A DNA stretch of 64,000 nucleotides from Paramecium pentaurelia (Eukaryota; Ciliophora; Oligohymenophorea; Peniculida; Parameciidae): contig CAJJDO010000035.1 of the NCBI GenBank assembly GCA_905183005.1, forward strand, positions 208,338 through 272,337, read 5' to 3'. Position numbers and translations under genes: made by a program. Below, one piece after another: positions 11,455 through 23,746 of this stretch. Under the pieces are notes generated by a model. The model did no database searches, was not told the DNA's origin, and worked only from the letters and a program-made list of their open reading frames with translations. Numbering within the stretch: the stretch's first letter is position 1; each line of letters opens with the position of its first letter.

Positions 11455-12339
11455 ATGTATTCATCATTTATTACTAAAAGACCTATTGGATTTAGTTTAT
11501 TGGGAACTTGCATGATTCTTGATCTATTTATTGCAGCATCTTAATACTCTAATTATTGTGAATTTTTTGATAAACCAATATATAAAGTATCATCAGATAA
11601 TGGAATATCAATTTATTAAACTAATTCAGAAGGATGTGAAATAAGTTAAAATTTTGAATTAACATATATGGGATTAAATGTTAGTGATCAAAATGCAAAG
11701 GCAGAAGTTGATAATAGAATCACAATATTAAATTCAATAAATACTGAATTATTTGCTTGCATTGCTCTCTTTGTATTCTACTTTCATATTTTTACAAGTT
11801 TTTTACCTTTATTTCTAGACTTTGTATTAACTATTTCAGAATATTGGATGTAGAGAACAAGGAATACACTAATGATATCATTAATAAGAAACTTAATTGT
11901 AATTAATTGGCAATTGATGTAACCTTTACTTCTACTAACAACTGTTGTTAACAATATTACATATAAAGAATGCTTTGAAGTTTAAGATTTAAGATTTCTG
12001 ATTCCAATTTACACAACAGAATGGGCAATTCTCTTCATTGTTGTAATAGTTCTGGAAACATATACACTTTTTTTCTTTTTAGTTAAATGGAGAAATGAAT
12101 TCCCATGCTATCTATTAATATTTTAAATGTTCCATTTTGGTATATTTCATACTGTCATTATTTATAATATGGTTAAGGGATCCAAAAAATTATTACAAGT
12201 TCTATTCACTTATAAATAGTGGGTGACAGTTTTTGAAATCCAAAAATTATATCTAGAATTTTATGTAATTTAAGAAAGATTTCGAAATCATAGAATATAA
12301 TAGGCAAAATTTGCTTAATTATATAACTAAAGATATTGA
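11455..12339 (+). CDS. Hypothetical multi-pass membrane protein
   Basis: A single-exon frame of 294 codons. Hydrophobic segments: about residues 9-27 (FSLLGTCMILDLFIAA), 105-130 (LFACIALFVFYFHIF), 150-175, 200-222 (WAILFIVVIVLE) and 240-262. The loop after the first segment carries two Cys (NYCEF, EGCEIS). That layout suggests about five transmembrane helices with one extracytoplasmic loop. No family recognised. It is divergent from the MOK-like gene, 85 bp away. Confidence 0.65.
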
Positions 12340-12718
12340 AAAACCATTTACTTATTATAGTAAGAAGAGAATTATGAACTCAAAATTTGATTAAATTTAT
12401 ATTAAAACTTACTATTATATATTTTAAAACATTTAACATAATTGAATTAATGAAATTCTAATTGAGTTTAAGATTATTTCATTCAGAATATATATTTAAG
12501 TTATGGTTATTTAACTTTAATTGAATTTTAAGAATAAGTAAAAAGCTTAATATATCATAATATAAAATATACATCTAAAACTAAAAACTCATTATTTGTA
12601 AATATATTTTAGACATTTTGGATTGTGACATATAATAATGAAAGAGTTAAATAGCTTCTCCAATTTATTTATTAATTAAAGAAATATTTAATCTCATAAC
12701 AAAATATATAAATTTTAT
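12340..12718. other. Convergent intergenic stretch, no gene seen
   Basis: A+T-rich sequence between the 3' ends of the membrane protein gene and the CK1-like kinase gene. No coding-like frame or RNA gene is visible. Confidence 0.5.
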
Positions 12719-14040
12719 TCATTTTTATTTCTTCAACTATTATTTATTTATCTATTGCATTCTTTCAAATAATGTAAATCCTGGTTCAAATTCTTAAATT
12801 TCATCTTATTACAAATCAGTTATTAAAAATAAATCTTCTTAGATTCTGAGATGATGAATCCTTTCAATTTATCTATAAAAATAAATAGAATAATCTTACT
12901 TTTTTTAAATTTATGATGGTAATTCTTCAATATTAACATCAGCTGTAAATGATTTTCTTCCAACATCTAAAAATTACTATAATTTATTATTATTCTCATT
13001 ATCTTAAGAAATTCTAATTTCTTCTTTTGTCCAATCAAATTTTTGATCAAAAGGATATCCTAATGTTTGATATAATTTCTTAAAAGATTTTTAAATATAT
13101 TCATAATTTGGATCTCCATCAAATGATATATTTTAAATATATTTAAAATAATCTTCGAATGTTTTAGGTAATCCAGAACTATTTATTATTTTTATTAGAA
13201 AATACCATAATTCTTCAATTGATGTATTCATCTTTTTTTATCCAATTAATTTTATTTTTTCTTCTGGTGTATCTGCATGAATATGCATCCATGGTAATGA
13301 ACCTTTCAAAAAATAAATGGCTAAATATCCTAAACTTTCTAGATCACTAGCTCGATTTTAAGATAAGCTCAAATGTGAGCAAATTGGGCAAAATCTAGGC
13401 TTAGCAAAGTTAATCATTCAAGTACCTTGGAGTTCCAATCACATTTTCATTTTTCTATCTCTCAATATGTTATCCTTAATCTCTATATTTTGATGCAAAT
13501 CCAAAATCAATAAGATAAATTTCATCTTCTTTTAAACCTGTCATAAAATTTTCTGGTTTTATATCTCTATGTATATAATCATTTATATGTAAATATTATA
13601 ATCGTTCGATTGCTTAATCTAAGAACATTAGAACTGTTTTTAAAGAAAATACTTTTTTTGGAGTTTGCATTAATAATTAGTATAAATTTTATCCTAGTAA
13701 AGTTTACACAATGAAACTCTCAGTTCCATTCTAAATAAAATAATATAACCGTGGAAATCCAATATTTCCATTTAATTTATACAATACGTCAACTTCATTC
13801 TTAACAGATTGAGCAAGATTTGGGTTTTTACCTGTTTCTAATATCTTAACTGCATAATATTCTTATTTAATTTGATGAATTGCTAAGTAAATATGACCAA
13901 AAGTGCCTAATAAAATATTTAGATTCTGAACCTGAATTTAATGGACTGAGAATTCTATAGTTTTTACAGACTACTTTATCAATCCATTTATTTTAAGTCT
14001 GCTTTTAAATTAATTTATCACTTCGTTTTGACTTTGACAT
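12719..14040 (-). CDS. Casein kinase 1-like Ser/Thr kinase
   Basis: 421 aa with two introns (13907-13931, 13395-13425). The glycine loop is split by the first intron (SGTFGHIYLA). Catalytic blocks are HRDIKPENFM and IDFGFASKY. The activation segment GTPRFCPICSHLSLSQ and the following RASDLESLGYLAIYFLKGSLPW correspond to the CK1 pattern GTxRYASIxxHxGxEQSRRDDLESLGY. All catalytic residues are present. The tail of about 110 residues past the kinase fold is Gln-rich and not recognised. CK1 expansions are common in ciliates; which CK1 subclass cannot be told. Confidence 0.9.
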
Positions 14041-14403
14041 ATTATATTAAAGTATTTGTTTTAATCTATTATTAATATCAATTTATTTATCAAAATCAGT
14101 TAATCATCTCTCTAAATATAGAATTAAATATAGATAATTTAGACTCTTTAAAAATAATGAATTGTATAAAATATTAAGATTAAGATATAATAATTGATCT
14201 AATTGGAATTTATTTTTAAATTAATATGGATTATGAAATAGTAAATTATAGTATATAAAAATATATGTGAGACTCATATTTACAAGATAATGATTGTAAA
14301 ATGTTAAAGATATGTTAATTAAAAATATCTTAGCCTTTGTACTTCAAGTGAATTAGCTTTAGAAATTAATCCAAATAATTGAATCAATAATAATATAATA
14401 ATA
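14041..14403. other. Divergent promoter region
   Basis: Non-coding stretch between the start of the CK1-like kinase (minus) and the acyltransferase (plus). It should contain both promoters; no specific site can be named. Confidence 0.45.
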
Positions 14404-16157
14404 ATGATTAAAGTCTATAATCCCGAGTTGCTTATTTCTGATGCATAGGATAAATTAACATAATTAGTTAGGGATGACTTTAAGCCATTCATTCTGAGAT
14501 GTGAATAACACAAGCTATGTGTTTTAGAAAATGAGAACTTGATATTATTTTCTGTTCTTTTTGATAAATGTTCCCCAACAGTTGATGAAGCCTAATTGTA
14601 TACATGATTATAAATAAGAACGATTACACTTATAAGTTAGAAGGATGAATCTAAAATCATAGCAATTAAATTTGCAGACTAGAAAGGAATGTCTTATTTA
14701 CAACATTATGTAAATAATTTTTAATGATATTTAGATTCATTCAAGAAAAACCTATACAAAATATATGGGTCCTTTGGCATATCAACCTGTAAGAAAAGAA
14801 AGGACATCATTATTAAGTACAGAATCACCAGAATAAAATTTCAGAGGAATATTAAATCTAGCCATTTTAATATTAATAGCTAATCATATTAGATTGATAT
14901 TTGAGAATTTTTAAAAGTATGGTTTATTGATAACAAATGTATTTTGGAAATTTGAAATGGTATAAATCAATGGAAATCCTATTATGTAAGCCTTATTAGT
15001 ATTAATTATTAATTTATTGTCTGGATTTGGAATACAATATTTATAATTTAAAAGAGATCTTAATCCTAGTATAATAAGAACATTGAATATTTTTAATATT
15101 GTTTTAACAATAATAATTCCATGTTATGTAATTTAAGGATCACATCCAGGATTAAATTTGATATTTCTAGGTGTTTAATTTATAGTCTTTATGAAATTGA
15201 TAAGTTATGCTCACTTTTTAAGAAATACATACTTTTATATTTAAAGAATAAAGTAAGTAAAAAATAAAAAGGTAACACTTGATCATTTTTTTGCTGAATA
15301 TGAAGTAAATAATGAAAATCTTAAAATATTAGAAAAATATGCATAAAATTAATCTAGAATTTTAGATTTTAAACATTTCTTATATTTTTTAGCTGCTCCT
15401 ACATTATGTTTTCAATTATCATATTTAAGAACAAATTCTATAAGAAAAGTTTGGTTAATTAAAAGAATAATAGAATACATATTTGTTATACTCTTTTTAG
15501 TAATAATTTGGTTCTAATATACAGAACCATTAGTAGAAAATACATATAAAATGTTATCAAAGGCTCCAACTCTTATGGTTTTAGTAGATAGATTATTAAA
15601 ATTAGCAATACCTAATACTTATATGTGGATAGCTTTATTTTATGGATAATTTTAATGTTTTTTAAATATTACAGCAGAACTTTTGAGATTTGCAGATAGA
15701 GAATTCTATAAAGATTGGTGGAATTGTAAGAATCTTGAAGAATATTGGAGATTATGGAATTTACCTGTTCATCATTGGTTAGTTAGTATAATATTAAATT
15801 AAAATAAATTATAGGACACATTTATTTTCCATGTCTAAAATCAGGAATGAGCAGAACCACTTCAAATATGATAGTGTTTTTAGTATCAGCTTTAGGTCAT
15901 GAATATATAGTAAGTGCATCAATTGGTGTAGTAGAAGCTTGGGCATTTGTAGGAATGTTTGCATAGGCACCATTTATGTTAATATAAAAGAAATTAGAAA
16001 AAGTAAATATATGAAAATATATAAAAAGTTACTTAAATTATAAGACTCTTAATTAGGAAATTTAATGTTTTGGATGACTTTTTGTTTTATTGGATAACCA
16101 ATAATGATATTTGTTTATTACTTTAGATATTTAGAAAAGATAGGACATCCAATATGA
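14404..16157 (+). CDS. DGAT1: Diacylglycerol O-acyltransferase 1-like MBOAT enzyme
   Basis: Endoplasmic-reticulum membrane enzyme making triacylglycerol from diacylglycerol and acyl-CoA; 550 aa with four introns (14598-14618, 14710-14734, 15786-15814, 16003-16028). Family blocks are the first helix region NFRGILNLAILILIANHIRL, the FYxDWWN motif as FYKDWWNC and the catalytic-His region SALGHEYIVS. About nine hydrophobic segments are seen. The first ~100 residues (before MGPLAYQPVRK) form an extra N-terminal domain unlike usual DGAT1 tails. The two N-terminal introns join it smoothly, but a separate upstream gene cannot be excluded. A sterol acyltransferase (SOAT) is the alternative; the N-terminal helix pattern favours DGAT1. 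Confidence 0.88.
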
Positions 16158-16204
16158 TATTATAAATATGTTTCAGTATCAAAAATAGATAAATTAATTG
16201 AATA

Positions 16205-19028
16205 TCAATCATCTTCTTCAACAACTGCAAACATTGATTTGTTAATATTACCATATTGTAACTTAAATTCTTCTGATGAACAAGTATTAGCTAAATGTAT
16301 TAACATCTTCTCTAATTTCAAATGAAGAGGTTATGCCAATCTTTGATCCCAAGTTAAATCAACTGCATCAATTCCTGGCATAGAAACTTTATCAGTTATT
16401 CTTGCAATAGCTTCTAAGAATTCTATGAAAGTCATTTAAAATATTCTATCACTTTCTAATTCATCAATTTATAACATCATTGATAAATTAAAAGCCTAAA
16501 TTAAATTAATTATTTACATTATCAGCATCTCTTTCAACGAATCTTTCATCAAATAGATTTGCTTATGAACATATTTCATGTAATTCATCTAAACACATAA
16601 ATTTCTTCTATCCTGGTTTCACTTTTTTTACACTAAATTTATTATAAATGTGATTAAGTAATGGTCTAAAGAATTTTAAACAATCATCACATTATTCATT
16701 AAAATATCTCTCATTTCTCCATTTCTATGCATCAAATGTGGACATATATGTTTTACATTATTCTAATATCATTTTTGTTGCCTCTAACATATTAATAGCA
16801 ACTTTAGTTTTTAAATACTTATCCTCAGATACTCTTACAAGAAACTCCATAAATTAGAATCTACAAAGAGCTCTCTCTGGATTTCTAAAATTTCCTTTAT
16901 ATTCAATTGAAGCTGCACATGTAGCAATAAATTTTAAATCTAAATCAGATAATTTTAAAGTCTTTCCATCTATTAATTCAGTTTATTAAGCAAATTCAGT
17001 TATAACATTTGATGATATTGACCAAATATCTCCTGTTGGACTATTAGAACTATATTACTTATAAGTCTCTTTAATCAATCTATAATGTAACCATAAAACA
17101 TTCTTAATTTCTAATAATTCATCAGGATTTTTTACTATTTTTGATATTTTACTACAAGCAAAATCTTTTTCAAAGCATTTCTTTAATAAATCTTCATTTT
17201 CAAATTTAAAATCTTTAGCCCATATAGAAATTGGAAATGTCCATATTCTCTTTTACTTTTTTAATTTTGGAGGAATATAAATAGGATCAGGTGTTCTAGG
17301 TAATACACTAATTAATGGTTTATATTCAACTTAATCAAAAATTAAAAAATGTTTATTCTTTTTTACATAATTTACATTCTCCATCAAAACAGTTATATTG
17401 TTATTATTATAATTAATTTTTAATTGATGTCCATAAGGTACATTTGGTTAATCATTAGCAATTACTTATGTATCAGTCATTGTATAAATATATTATGTTG
17501 TATTAGTAGGGATCATTAAAGTTAAAGATATTTGATCTTATGTCTTTGGAATATAAACTTATTTATATGCCTCAAAATCCAAATGAATAAACAAAGGATC
17601 TGCTTCACCTTCTCCTGAAACATCAGGTATCCAAGTAAATTTCTATTCTTACCAACCTTCACATATCCAACATACATTCTCCTATCTAATTGTTGTAGTT
17701 TATTATAATCCTTTGATTCTAGGTGTTTCTCCTAATACTCTTTATAATTCATTTTCTTATATCTACAAAAAACCTCTTGCATCAACAACTCCCCAATTAT
17801 TAACAAAATGAAATCCATATATAGTTCTGTTCTATTTTAATGCATTTGCTATTAACTTACAATCATTTAAATTAAATTAATTAGATGATAAATCAAAATG
17901 TAAAACTGTCTTATTTGTAATCAAAAAATCACATATCTTCTATATACATTATACATCCTTTCTTTCTTATATTCCAAAACTATTCCAACCTGCATCAAAA
18001 ACTAATAAAGTTTTGTTCTCTATTAATGCTTCAAATATCTTTTATCCTCCCCAACCTTTTATTTAATTCCAATGAATATATAATTATTCCATATTATCCA
18101 ATTGAATTATACTTTCTTTTAAAATTTCTGCAATATCATTTGTCAAATAATTTTTGCTAATATTTAATGATTTCAACTTATTATTGCTATTCAATAAGGC
18201 CTTTAAAATGCGTATTACATTTCTGTCTCCTAATTTGTTATCTTCTATATTTAAAACTTCTAATCTAAAATTTTAATTCTCTTTTCTTACTTATTTTCTC
18301 TTGATTAAATTTACTAACAAATTGAATCTGTTCCTATTTTTCCAATATTATTTTATTAAAGATCTAAAACTTTGGCCACTTTTCCAATTTAATTTAAAAT
18401 TTATGTTGCTCCAGAACTTTAAATTCTATTATTTGCCATATAAAAATCTTTTATATTTGAATTTACTTTCAGACCTTCACTTAACATTGATGCATATCTA
18501 TCTCCATACTTTTAATGACTTATTTAAAGAGATTATTCACTTCCTTTTGTTTTTATAACTCCTATCTTACAAGGTAATACATCAATTTATTCTGCTTAAC
18601 GAAGCATTGCAGTTTACACACTATCTATTTATCCAATTAAACCTTACCTGAAATTTTGAAGAAGTCATTTTATTAACGAACCTTATTCACTTTTTTATAA
18701 TGTTGATAATATAATTAGACTGCTTATGATCCTACTAAAGGTTTGTTTAATAAATCTTCTTTCACTATTTCTGGTGACAATAATAAATTCTTTCTTATTT
18801 CATTTTCTTATTCTTCTTCAAGAGGATCTGGTTTCTTTTTTGGTTTAAGAACTTAATCCACTCTATAAAATTTCTTTTTATTATCTGAATTCTAAGGTAT
18901 CATAGAAGCTATTTTAGCAAGAACTATTATCTTAGTAATTAAAATTTACTTTAAGGATTTAATTAACTTTCATGTGGCATAGAATATGATGCATTTCTAG
19001 ATAGATGAGTACTACTTGGATTCATCAT
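16205..19028 (-). CDS. Large leucine-rich-repeat protein
   Basis: 908 aa with four introns (18924-18949, 18625-18647, 18265-18290, 16496-16517). Residues ~130-330 carry RNI-type leucine-rich repeats with the LxxLxLxxNxL-like pattern (LEVLNIEDNKLGD, LKSLNISKNYLTND, VLHFDLSSNQFN). They are followed by a middle part with CWICEG, and a large helical C-terminal part with blocks GDIWSISSNVITEFAQ and NPERALCRFQFMEFLVR. The same head-to-tail order is found in conserved ciliary/flagellar LRR proteins of protists, but I cannot name this family. The start ATGATG at 19028 is chosen because the 26-nt intron then joins in frame. It lies convergent to the acyltransferase gene (47 bp between stops). Confidence 0.75.
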
Positions 19029-19322
19029 AGTTGAAGCATCTTAAAATTATGCACTACTTCTTCTTCTATCTAATTGATTTTAATATTTATTTGTTTGTTC
19101 TGTATGATAATGATTATCTTAGATCATATATATATATATATATAATAATTTATTATATAAATATTGAGATAAAATATAATAATAATAAAATTTTTTGTTT
19201 AACTATTATAACTTAAAGATCTCATTATAAGATAAAATTAATTGTATTTTAATTAATATTAAATTAAATATATGTAAAAAATTTCATAAGATAATATAAT
19301 TGATGGTAAAAGAAAAAGAGTA

Positions 19323-19720
19323 ATGTCAACTGATGGTGTTTTAGCTTGTGTTACTTCAAATCTATTGAAAAGTACTGTTTAAAAAAAAGGGAATAAATAA
19401 AAGAAACCTATAATATAAAAAAAGGCAATAGTGAACTAATAAGAATCAGATAGTTCGGTAGTTTAAGTTGTTGAGAAGCCTTAAAAGAAAAAAGAAGAAA
19501 AAGTAAGAATAACAAAGAGTGCTCTTAAAGAATTGATCAGTTAGCATTTCTTAATCATTGATGATGAAGAATAGAAGTAATAATAGGTATTAAAAATCCT
19601 CCAAATTTTTAGCCAAAAAAACTTATAAAATATTAAATAAATGAATCAAATAGTGAAAGTTCTAGTCAAAATAAATCATCATCAGAAGACATTCCAAAAA
19701 GAAATAAACTTAAATCATGA
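19323..19720 (+). CDS. Small basic Lys/Ser-rich hypothetical protein
   Basis: 123 aa with one 26-nt intron (19587-19612). The sequence is highly charged: KKKEEKVRITKSALKELI in the middle and a Ser/Glu/Asn-rich tail ending PKRNKLKS. It looks like a disordered nuclear or nucleolar protein. No domain recognised. The spliced frame ends at TGA 19718-19720; without the intron the frame would change into low-complexity sequence. Confidence 0.6.
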
Positions 19721-21210
19721 TAAATACAAATCAAATATTCTATTAAATTATTAATTTCATAATTTTTATAAATCTAAATTTTTTATTTTTTTACTTTTAT
19801 TATAAATTAACTATTTATCAAATTTCTAAGTAACTACTAATCTATATACTATCATAATATACAATTATATTAATATAAAATGCTATCATTTTAAAAGACT
19901 AATGTAATTAAGTTAGAAATTATTATGTAATCTCAGATTTGGTTTTATAACTTTATGGAATTTGAATTATTGTATTCATATATTATTGATAATATATATT
20001 TTTATAATTAATTATGGATAAATAATAAAATATCATAATTAATAATTTTTACTTTAGTTTGAAAAGTACATACAATAAAGAGAGTTGCAATTTAGAATAA
20101 ATAATATAATACAGATAATTAAATAATTAATTATTAATTTAATTAGTAAAGTCTTTGGAATCTACTCAAATTAATCTATTAAGATTATTTAAAATAATAT
20201 AAGAAGAATTTTAAAACATGAAATTCACCTATGTATCTACTAATAATATGCAAGATAAAATTATATACATCATTTTATATAAGTCTAAATGATTAAAGTA
20301 TTATAAAATATTAATCTTAAAAAAGCAAGACTACTACTGATTGTTGTGAGATCAATATAAGTTAAATCATTAATATTAAGATAATTTTTATAAGAAAATT
20401 TTTGATTAAAATTGATCTGAAATGGTTGTATTTATCAATCTGATCTCTATTTGTTATTCGTTGATCTAATTCAGCTATTTCAAATTCACCAATTATTTCT
20501 AATCAAATACTATATTATATTTTTAATTATTATAGTCTTTTGTTAACAATATATAATCATTTTTTTTAAAGAACTACTTTTATTTGATAATTAAGATCAT
20601 TTATTAGATCATCATCTTTATATTTTCAAAATCTTTTAGATTATCAAAAATTTATTTTTTATTGAAAAGTTTTATGATAAATTTAAGCTACAGTGGAAAG
20701 GAAAAATAGTGTTAAAATTAAGATAAATTAAAAAAGTTGAGTTAAGTTAAATGATATTCAATAAAATATACAAAAAAAAATATTATTTTTCAATAATTCA
20801 GAAATTAAGGCCCTAAATCTCCAAATATATACTTTTCTTCATAAAAACCTTGTTAATCTGTGGATTTCTAATTAAAAAATTAGTATTTTTTTAGGCTTGA
20901 GATCTAAATGAACTTAGCTTTTAATTATGAATTTTCGATATGCCATTTGATTATTTATTTTTTTAATTCTAATACAAGTGATTTGAGTCTATTTTCTATT
21001 ACTGAAATTTATAATTATTTATTTCGCATTGTCGTTAATGTTAACAAGATTTTTGAATGCCATACTTAAAAACAATTATACTAAACTATACTTGAATTTA
21101 ATAGTTAATTATTATAAAAATTAACTTTAATGAAACCGCATTAGGATCTAAATTCTATTACAATTAATTTAAATTAAATTGATTATTTTTTAAATTCTAT
21201 AATTATTAGT
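19721..21210. other. Long A+T-rich intergenic stretch
   Basis: About 1.5 kb between two plus-strand genes. I read all frames with TGA as the only stop and saw only short, low-complexity frames. It must contain the promoter of the actin gene. No repeat family or RNA gene is evident. Confidence 0.5.
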
Positions 21211-22374
21211 ATGTTTGAAGATGCTCCAGGTGTTGTTATCGATAATGGTTCGTATGAATTTAAAGCAGGGATTGCAGGATATGATATTCATCCAAAATGC
21301 TGTTTTAGTACAGTTGTTGGCAGACCAAAACATCAAGGAAATATTTTTGCTAGTAGAACAAACCAATATTATGTTGGTAATGATGTTTAAGCCCTCAGAG
21401 GTCTACTAAAACTCAAGTACCCAATTGATAATGGTATTGTCATTAATTGGGATGGTATAGAATGTGTTTATAACTATGTAGATATGGAAATAATTTGGCA
21501 TCATGCATTTTTCAAAGAGTTGAATGTATAGCCAGATGAACATCCAGCTCTTTTGACTGAAATTTCATTTAATCCAAAGGTCTGTAGAGAAAAGATGGCA
21601 TAAGTCATGTTTGAATCCTTCAATGTGCCATCATTCTACTTGGTTAATTAAGCTGTGCTCTCATTATATGCTTCAGGAAGAACTACTGGTATTGTAGTAG
21701 ATTCTGGATATGGTGCTTCACACATAGTGCCAATCTATGAAGGTTCTGTTTTAAATTAGGCTGTTTGCTGGAGTGATTTGGCAGGGAGAGCTTGTACCAA
21801 ATATTTGGATATTCTCTTGAATTAATTGGGTGTTTCGATATCATCATCATCTAGTATGAACATTGTAGGAAACATTAAAGAGTAATTTTGCTATGTTGCT
21901 CTTGACTATGAATAGGAAATGAAGGAAAATTTATAAAGTGTTGTGTATAAATTACCAGATGAAAACACTCTTGTAATAAACAAAGAAAGATTTAAATGTC
22001 CTGAATTATTGTTCAACCCTTACATCTAATACTAAAATAATCATCCTGGCATTCATGAGTTGTTACAAAAATCAATTATGAAGAGTGATATTGACTTCAG
22101 AAGGGATTTGTAAAAACATTTAATTTTATGTTTTAGTTATTAATAAATTGTATTATCAGGTGGTAATACTCTGATTCCAGGATTCGCAAATAGATTGAAT
22201 AAAGAATTAAAATCACTTGCACCATCCAATATGAAAATAAAAATCAATGCCAGTTTTGGAAAATTCTCAGCCTGGATTGGAGGATAAATCTTTTCAAAAG
22301 TCAAACCTCAGTGGATCCAAAGATCTGAATACGATGAATATGGCCCATATTTTATTCATTTAAGGTGTTTTTGA
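21211..22374 (+). CDS. Divergent actin
   Basis: Actin-fold ATPase of 378 aa, close to the 375-377 of conventional actins, with one 27-nt intron (22110-22136). Seen: phosphate-1 loop VVIDNGSYEFKAGIAG, where actins have DNGSGxxKAGFAG; subdomain-2 GRPKHQG; phosphate-2 loop VVDSGYGASHIVP (actins DSGDGVTHxVP); and IVLSGGNTLIPGF. The C-terminus ends WIQRSEYDEYGPYFIHLRCF, keeping the actin-style terminal Cys-Phe. Many substitutions, including loss of the DSGDG acidic residue, mark a divergent ciliate actin or actin-like protein. Polymerisation ability cannot be judged. Confidence 0.9.
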
Positions 22375-23081
22375 GAGATAAAGTAATAGAATTAAATTAA
22401 TTATTTTTATCTTTTTATATTTTAAATATTTAATCATATTTAGATAAATAAATTATTTCAAAAAAATGTAAAATAAATTACATATTAATATTAAATGAAT
22501 AATAGGAGAATTTTAAATGAGATACCTTATTCTTATATGGTTGAATCATATAATTTTATAAAATGACCTTTTTATATTAGTTAGTTTCATAATAAATTTC
22601 AGTTTAAGAGATACATAATTATTCTTTACAACTTAAAGCACAAAAACATTGTAGCTTTGAAATTTCATTTAATTAAATAAATAATTATTTATTCAGAAAG
22701 AAGTATTTAAGTTATTCAATAAATAATAACAAATTAATAATAGATTATTAAATAAAATAAGAAATAACTTGTCTTAAAAAAAATAAAAAATTCTGTAATA
22801 TATATTATTAATGTAAAATTGATCAAAAATATATCTTCCTTTGTAAATGTAATAAGAAGAAAATGTTAATTTATATAAATACTGTTTGTTGATCAATAAA
22901 ATATTATTTATAATGAAGGAATATGCCCAGATTTTTCTTAAAATATGTTATTATTATTATTTATGATTTATGATTACTAATTTAAAATCAAAACAGAATC
23001 ACAACTTATCTGTCGAACTAAATATTTCAAAAGCAGATTAATTTGAATCAAATAATAATCATTTTATAATTATATAATAAA
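22375..23081. other. Intergenic stretch, no gene seen
   Basis: A+T-rich sequence between the actin gene and the CFAP144-like gene, both plus strand. No coding-like frame was found. Confidence 0.5.
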
Positions 23082-23664
23082 ATGGCTAAATAAGATGCAA
23101 AAAATAATAAAAGAGATCGCAGTCCAGTGGCTGTATGAAATTTTATAAAAATAGGAAATGAAAATATGGCAAGAAGCAGTTAGAAAAGAAAATTAACATT
23201 TAAAAGTATATGAGCATTTTACTATTAACCCACATAAATGTATATGCAGCTGATAATTGTTAAATTAGTATACATTATTCAAGAGAAACCAAATAATAGT
23301 ATTATGTTGTAAAAGCATCTTGAAAAGACAGGAGCTATAAAAAAACCAGCATTTGATGTTAATTAAATCACCGATGATTCTCCTCCTTTAGAGAGTAATA
23401 TAATATAAATATTTTAGAGGAAATCATTGATAAATTGAATACGATGAATAGAACTCCTCGTCAGAAATATTAATTTCCTTAAACTTCTAATTAAGAACTT
23501 GGATGGCATTCTAAAGTACATTTATATATAAATATAATTAGAACTCTCACAGTCTTTCTCCATCCAAATTTACATATCCAAGAAAATTATGTAAAGAAAC
23601 CAATTATGCAAATGATTACTTCACTATGAATAAAATAAGTCCTTATTCTAACAAATTTAAGTGA
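23082..23664 (+). CDS. CFAP144: CFAP144/FAM183-like axonemal microtubule protein
   Basis: 160 aa with four introns (23133-23154, 23240-23268, 23395-23417, 23516-23541), a high intron density for so small a gene. Family features: an N-terminal acidic/basic helix ending in YEHFTINPHKLYIIQEKP, then RTPRQKYQFPQTSNQELGW and a C-terminal FTYPRKLCKETNYANDYF. The pattern of INP...EKP, then P-T-Q-E-GW, then PR, matches the FAM183/CFAP144 family, microtubule-associated proteins of motile cilia. The assignment is by memory of the motif order and was not searched. Confidence 0.72.
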
Positions 23665-23746
23665 AATGATATCATAACTAAATTCAAAATGCATTTATTT
23701 ACAATTCTAAATATTATCACTAAAATGTCAATATATATAATATATT

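Noticed and set aside
18301..18558. Phe/Leu-rich plus-strand frame
   Set aside because: Antisense to an LRR exon of the 908-aa protein.
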